A stretch of 6,930 nt of DNA, taken from NCBI GenBank assembly GCA_002430605.1, contig DJBY01000111.1:1-6930 (forward strand), read 5' to 3'. Shown here piece by piece: positions 4,697 through 6,930 of this stretch (positions are counted from its first letter, which is position 1; each line of letters starts with the position of its first letter). The position numbers and the translations under genes were made by a program. The DNA comes from Opitutia bacterium UBA5964. Lineage in GTDB: Bacteria; Verrucomicrobiota; Verrucomicrobiia; Opitutales; Coraliomargaritaceae. The notes below the pieces were generated by a model. That model saw only the letters and a program-made list of their open reading frames with translations. It ran no database searches and had not been told where the DNA came from.

Positions 4697-6322
4697 ATGA
4701 TTCTCACTTCATTTTTGGCATTTACCGTTTTTGCCGCGGTGCTTACTTATTTTATCACGCGCAATTCGGAAAAAGCATCGGCGACGGGCTTTTTCCTTGG
4801 TGGTCGGTCGCTGACCTTCCCAATCATCGCAGGTTCTCTGTTGCTGACGAATTTATCGACCGAGCAAATGGTTGGTTTGAATGGAGCTGCATTTAAAGAT
4901 GGTTTGTCGGTTATGGCTTGGGAGGTGGTTGCGGTCATCGCTCTAGTCCTGATGGCCTTGTTCTTTTTGCCTAAATTCCTTCGGGCTGGTATCACCACAG
5001 TGCCTCAATTTCTGGAGAATCGATTTGATCGCCGCACGCAGAGCTTGGCGAATATGGTCTTTTTGTTGGCTTATGCATTCTTGTTGATTCCAATTATTCT
5101 CTATAGCGGTGCGGTCGGCCTATCCGAGATGTTGGATCTCAAATCGTTAACTGGCATCACAGAGCCCGTTTCTTTTCTAGGTTCTATTTATCAGCCGGAT
5201 ACAGTTATCTTGTGGCTGACTGTTTTCATGATCGGTATCATGGGAGGTATTTATACGCGTTTTGGTGGACTGAAAACACTTGCTGTGCTTGATACGATTA
5301 ACGGCATTGGCTTGCTGGTCGGTGGTTTCATGATCGTGTGGTTTGCGCTTAATAAAGTCAGTGATGGCCAAGGGATCATTGAGGGCTGGAATGTCTTGAA
5401 GACTGCGAATCCTGAGCGTCTAAATTCGATTGGAACGAGTGATTCTAGTGTGCCATTCAGCACGCTGTTTACGGGTGTCGCATTGCTTAACTTGTTCTAT
5501 TGGTGCACGAATCAACAAATCATTCAACGGACACTGGGCGCAAGTAGCCTCGCCGAAGGGCAAAAGGGCGTTCTGCTGACAGCGGGTCTTAAATTACTGG
5601 GTCCAATCTATCTAGTGATCCCTGGTATCATCGCGTTCCATTTGTTCGCTAAAGATGGTATTTCAAACGACCAAGCCTATGGCACTCTGGTCCGAGAAGT
5701 GCTACCTCCTCAGTTTACCGGGTTCTTCGCAGCTGTGATGGTGGGTGCTATTTTGAGTTCGTTTAATGCAGCTTTGAACAGCACCTCAGCATTGTTTAGT
5801 CTCGGCTTTTATAAGCATGTTTTGAATCCGAAAGGCAGCGAAGAATCGACAGTTCGTGCGGCTAAGATTTTTGTGGTTTGTATCGCACTGGCGGCGATGT
5901 TTGTGGCGCCTTTATTGGCGGGACAAGATAGTATTTTCGGCTACTTGCAGAACATGAATGCAATCTACTTTATTCCGATTTTCTCGGTAGTATTAGTCGG
6001 TATGCTGCATTCACGTGTTCCAAGTATTGCTGCATTCGTATCGTTGATTCTCGGCCTTGTATTGATTGCAGTTAAATATTTTGTCCCTGGTATGGATGTC
6101 GCGTTCGATAGTGTCTTTGTTTATAACTTCCACTTCCTCGGATTCGTCTTTGCTCTGCTTTGCTTGGTGATGATTGTCTGGGCGAAGGTTGCGCCTCGTG
6201 AAACAGCATGGACGCTGGAAATGAGCACTCCGATTGATATGACTCCTTGGAAAGGTGCTAAGTTTGCCAGTGCGATCTTAGTTATTGCTGTGATTTCAAT
6301 CTACGCATTCTTTGCTTTATAA
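4697..6322 (+). CDS. Sodium:solute symporter, SSS/SLC5 family, vSGLT-like
   Basis: A 541-residue inner-membrane protein with about 14 predicted helices, full length for the family, expected to drive uptake of a sugar or related small solute with the sodium gradient. Marks of the vSGLT/SGLT branch are FFLGGRSLTFPIIAGSLLLT (32-51), STEQMVGLNG (54-63, with the Q57 that matches a sugar-binding Gln), GGIYTRFGGLKTLAVLDTIN (183-202), NLFYWCTNQQIIQRTLGA (265-282), K299 in the GLKLLGP segment, and ILSSFNAALNSTS (352-364), where S354 and S355 fit the sodium site. Q418 in FGYLQNM fits a further substrate-contact Gln. At VPQFLENRF (102-110) the family often has Glu where Q104 stands. The substrate cannot be fixed: no catabolic gene is adjacent. 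The start ATG has no Shine-Dalgarno and an ATTATG context; TACAAA (4680-4685) is a possible but weak -10. The gene has its own terminator, so it is probably a single transcription unit, perhaps controlled at 4632-4653. Confidence 0.94.
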   Translation: MILTSFLAFTVFAAVLTYFITRNSEKASATGFFLGGRSLTFPIIAGSLLLTNLSTEQMVGLNGAAFKDGLSVMAWEVVAVIALVLMALFFLPKFLRAGITTVPQFLENRFDRRTQSLANMVFLLAYAFLLIPIILYSGAVGLSEMLDLKSLTGITEPVSFLGSIYQPDTVILWLTVFMIGIMGGIYTRFGGLKTLAVLDTINGIGLLVGGFMIVWFALNKVSDGQGIIEGWNVLKTANPERLNSIGTSDSSVPFSTLFTGVALLNLFYWCTNQQIIQRTLGASSLAEGQKGVLLTAGLKLLGPIYLVIPGIIAFHLFAKDGISNDQAYGTLVREVLPPQFTGFFAAVMVGAILSSFNAALNSTSALFSLGFYKHVLNPKGSEESTVRAAKIFVVCIALAAMFVAPLLAGQDSIFGYLQNMNAIYFIPIFSVVLVGMLHSRVPSIAAFVSLILGLVLIAVKYFVPGMDVAFDSVFVYNFHFLGFVFALLCLVMIVWAKVAPRETAWTLEMSTPIDMTPWKGAKFASAILVIAVISIYAFFAL

Positions 6323-6374
6323 GGCTGCTCACTGCCAGCACTGGTAAGCCGAGTCTGAGTCTTTGATTTATCTG

Positions 6375-6408
6375 GCGGTCGTCTCTTCATTGGGATGACC
6401 GCTTTTTT
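6375..6408 (+). terminator. Intrinsic terminator of the symporter gene
   Basis: GCGGTCGTC (6375-6383) pairs with GATGACCGC (6394-6402), nine pairs with one G-U wobble, extendable by two more across the TC/GG flanks of the 10-nt loop. It is followed directly by six T (6403-6408). It lies 52 bp after the stop codon. This is the only textbook Rho-independent terminator in the window and separates the symporter from the lipoprotein. Confidence 0.88.
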
Positions 6409-6453
6409 GTTCATCCAAGAAAATGTTCAACTGTGGTGGTATTCGCGAGTGTT

Positions 6454-6483
6454 TTGCCTATATTCAAAATTCTAGTTTAAATA
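6454..6483 (+). promoter_or_regulatory. Possible promoter of the lipoprotein gene
   Basis: TTGCCT (6454-6459) and TAAATA (6478-6483) are spaced 18 bp apart, in an AT-rich stretch just after the terminator. Transcription would begin near 6490, giving a leader of about 13 nt with no Shine-Dalgarno. Other AT-rich hexamers nearby could serve equally well. Confidence 0.35.
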
Positions 6484-6503
6484 ATCACTTCTCCGATATC
6501 ATT

Positions 6504-6911
6504 ATGAAAACATCCATACCTATCCTCTCCCTGCTCGCCATCACTGTCCTGCTTACCGCATGCGGTAAGAAAGAGGCCGAAGTACCCGCACCTGCTCCTG
6601 TTGAGAAGGACGCCGCCGCAACTGCCGTCGTCGCCGAAGCGATGGAAGAAGTCGATGCTATCGTCGAAGCCGCGCAAGAAGAAGTCGCCGAAACGATTAA
6701 AGCGGTGCAAGCGGAAGTGGAGGTACTGCAAACCGAGGCCGTGGCTGCGGTCGAACAAGAGGTTGCAGAGATTCAGGCCGAAGCGATGGAGGAAGTCGCT
6801 GCAGTGATCGATGACGCCGAGCAGAAGTTGACTGATGCTGCAACCGATACACTGAAAGATCAGGCATCGAAATCACTCACCGACGGACTGATCCCGAAGG
6901 TCGGATTTTAG
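6504..6911 (+). CDS. Small acidic lipoprotein with hendecad helical repeats
   Basis: A 135-residue secreted lipoprotein. The start at 6504 gives a clean signal peptide (Lys2, hydrophobic 5-17) and the lipobox LTAC, so lipidation is expected at C20, leaving a 116-residue mature chain. The residue after Cys is Gly rather than Asp, which by the E. coli rule favours the outer membrane. A short Pro-Ala linker (28-33) leads to a helix rich in Glu and Ala. Residues 44-120 divide into seven consecutive 11-residue units with hydrophobic residues near positions 3/4, 7 and 11, for example EAAQEEVAETI and AAVIDDAEQKL; EAMEEV occurs twice (45-50 and 93-98). This suits a long amphipathic helix or hendecad coiled coil rather than an enzyme. 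The chain has no Trp or Tyr and only one Cys. I do not recognise a named family; an envelope spacer or structural role like that of small coiled-coil lipoproteins is a guess. An in-frame ATG at 6423 would bury the signal peptide and is not used here. Confidence 0.8.
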   Translation: MKTSIPILSLLAITVLLTACGKKEAEVPAPAPVEKDAAATAVVAEAMEEVDAIVEAAQEEVAETIKAVQAEVEVLQTEAVAAVEQEVAEIQAEAMEEVAAVIDDAEQKLTDAATDTLKDQASKSLTDGLIPKVGF

Positions 6912-6930
6912 GTTGAAGGAGCGAGGGCGA
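6912..6930 (+). other. Window end, possible Shine-Dalgarno of a further gene
   Basis: GAAGGAG occurs at 6915-6921, shortly after the lipoprotein stop, but no start codon is visible before the window ends. If a start lies a few bases beyond, the next gene would be closely linked to the lipoprotein gene. Confidence 0.2.

Noticed and set aside
6335..6344. CCAG-CA-CTGG palindrome after the symporter stop
   Set aside because: Four-base arms are expected by chance; the real terminator follows 30 bp later.
6423..6503. Longer lipoprotein beginning at ATG 6423
   Set aside because: It would place 27 polar residues before the signal peptide and make the lipobox internal.

Overview
The window holds six protein genes, all on the + strand, in an ordinary chromosomal layout. 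I see no rRNA, tRNA, CRISPR array, transposase or phage gene. The organism is a Gram-negative bacterium: there is a TonB/TolA-type C-terminal domain and a lipobox lipoprotein. The mix of Shine-Dalgarno and non-Shine-Dalgarno starts, the gene types and the look of the intergenic repeats suggest a marine Verrucomicrobiota (Opitutales/Puniceicoccales-like). That placement is an impression, not a result.

Layout. (1) 1-231: the 3' end of a TonB/TolA C-terminal-domain gene. (2) 232-450: a repeat-rich spacer. Two hairpin-forming units lie in inverted orientation (279-355, REPIN-like), bracketed by two near-identical 24-bp direct repeats (236-259 and 366-389). It is followed by a perfect-arm operator palindrome (411-428). 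(3) 451-1398: a MarR-family repressor most like MhqR, then a DoxX-family membrane protein, with a second, degenerate copy of the operator between them. (4) 1534-4533: a large stand-alone SWIM zinc-finger SNF2/SWI2 ATPase. (5) 4697-6322: a sodium:solute symporter (SSS/SLC5, vSGLT-like), preceded by a 22-bp palindrome and closed by a strong intrinsic terminator (6375-6408). (6) 6504-6911: a small lipoprotein made almost entirely of 11-residue amphipathic helical repeats.

How the parts work together. The only clear functional module is marR-doxX. The repressor probably binds the palindrome over its own promoter and the related site over the doxX promoter, and is released by an electrophile, quinone or similar stress, as in the MhqR/mhqP arrangement of Bacillus. 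The SNF2 ATPase, symporter and lipoprotein each look like separate transcription units with their own 5' regions. Three genes (doxX, the symporter and the lipoprotein) lack a Shine-Dalgarno sequence and share an ATTATG start context; doxX has a -10-like box so close to the ATG that its transcript may be nearly leaderless.

I found no convincing new multi-gene system. The points most worth a second look are the REPIN-like element with its direct repeats, the paired MarR operators, the symporter palindrome and the hendecad lipoprotein.
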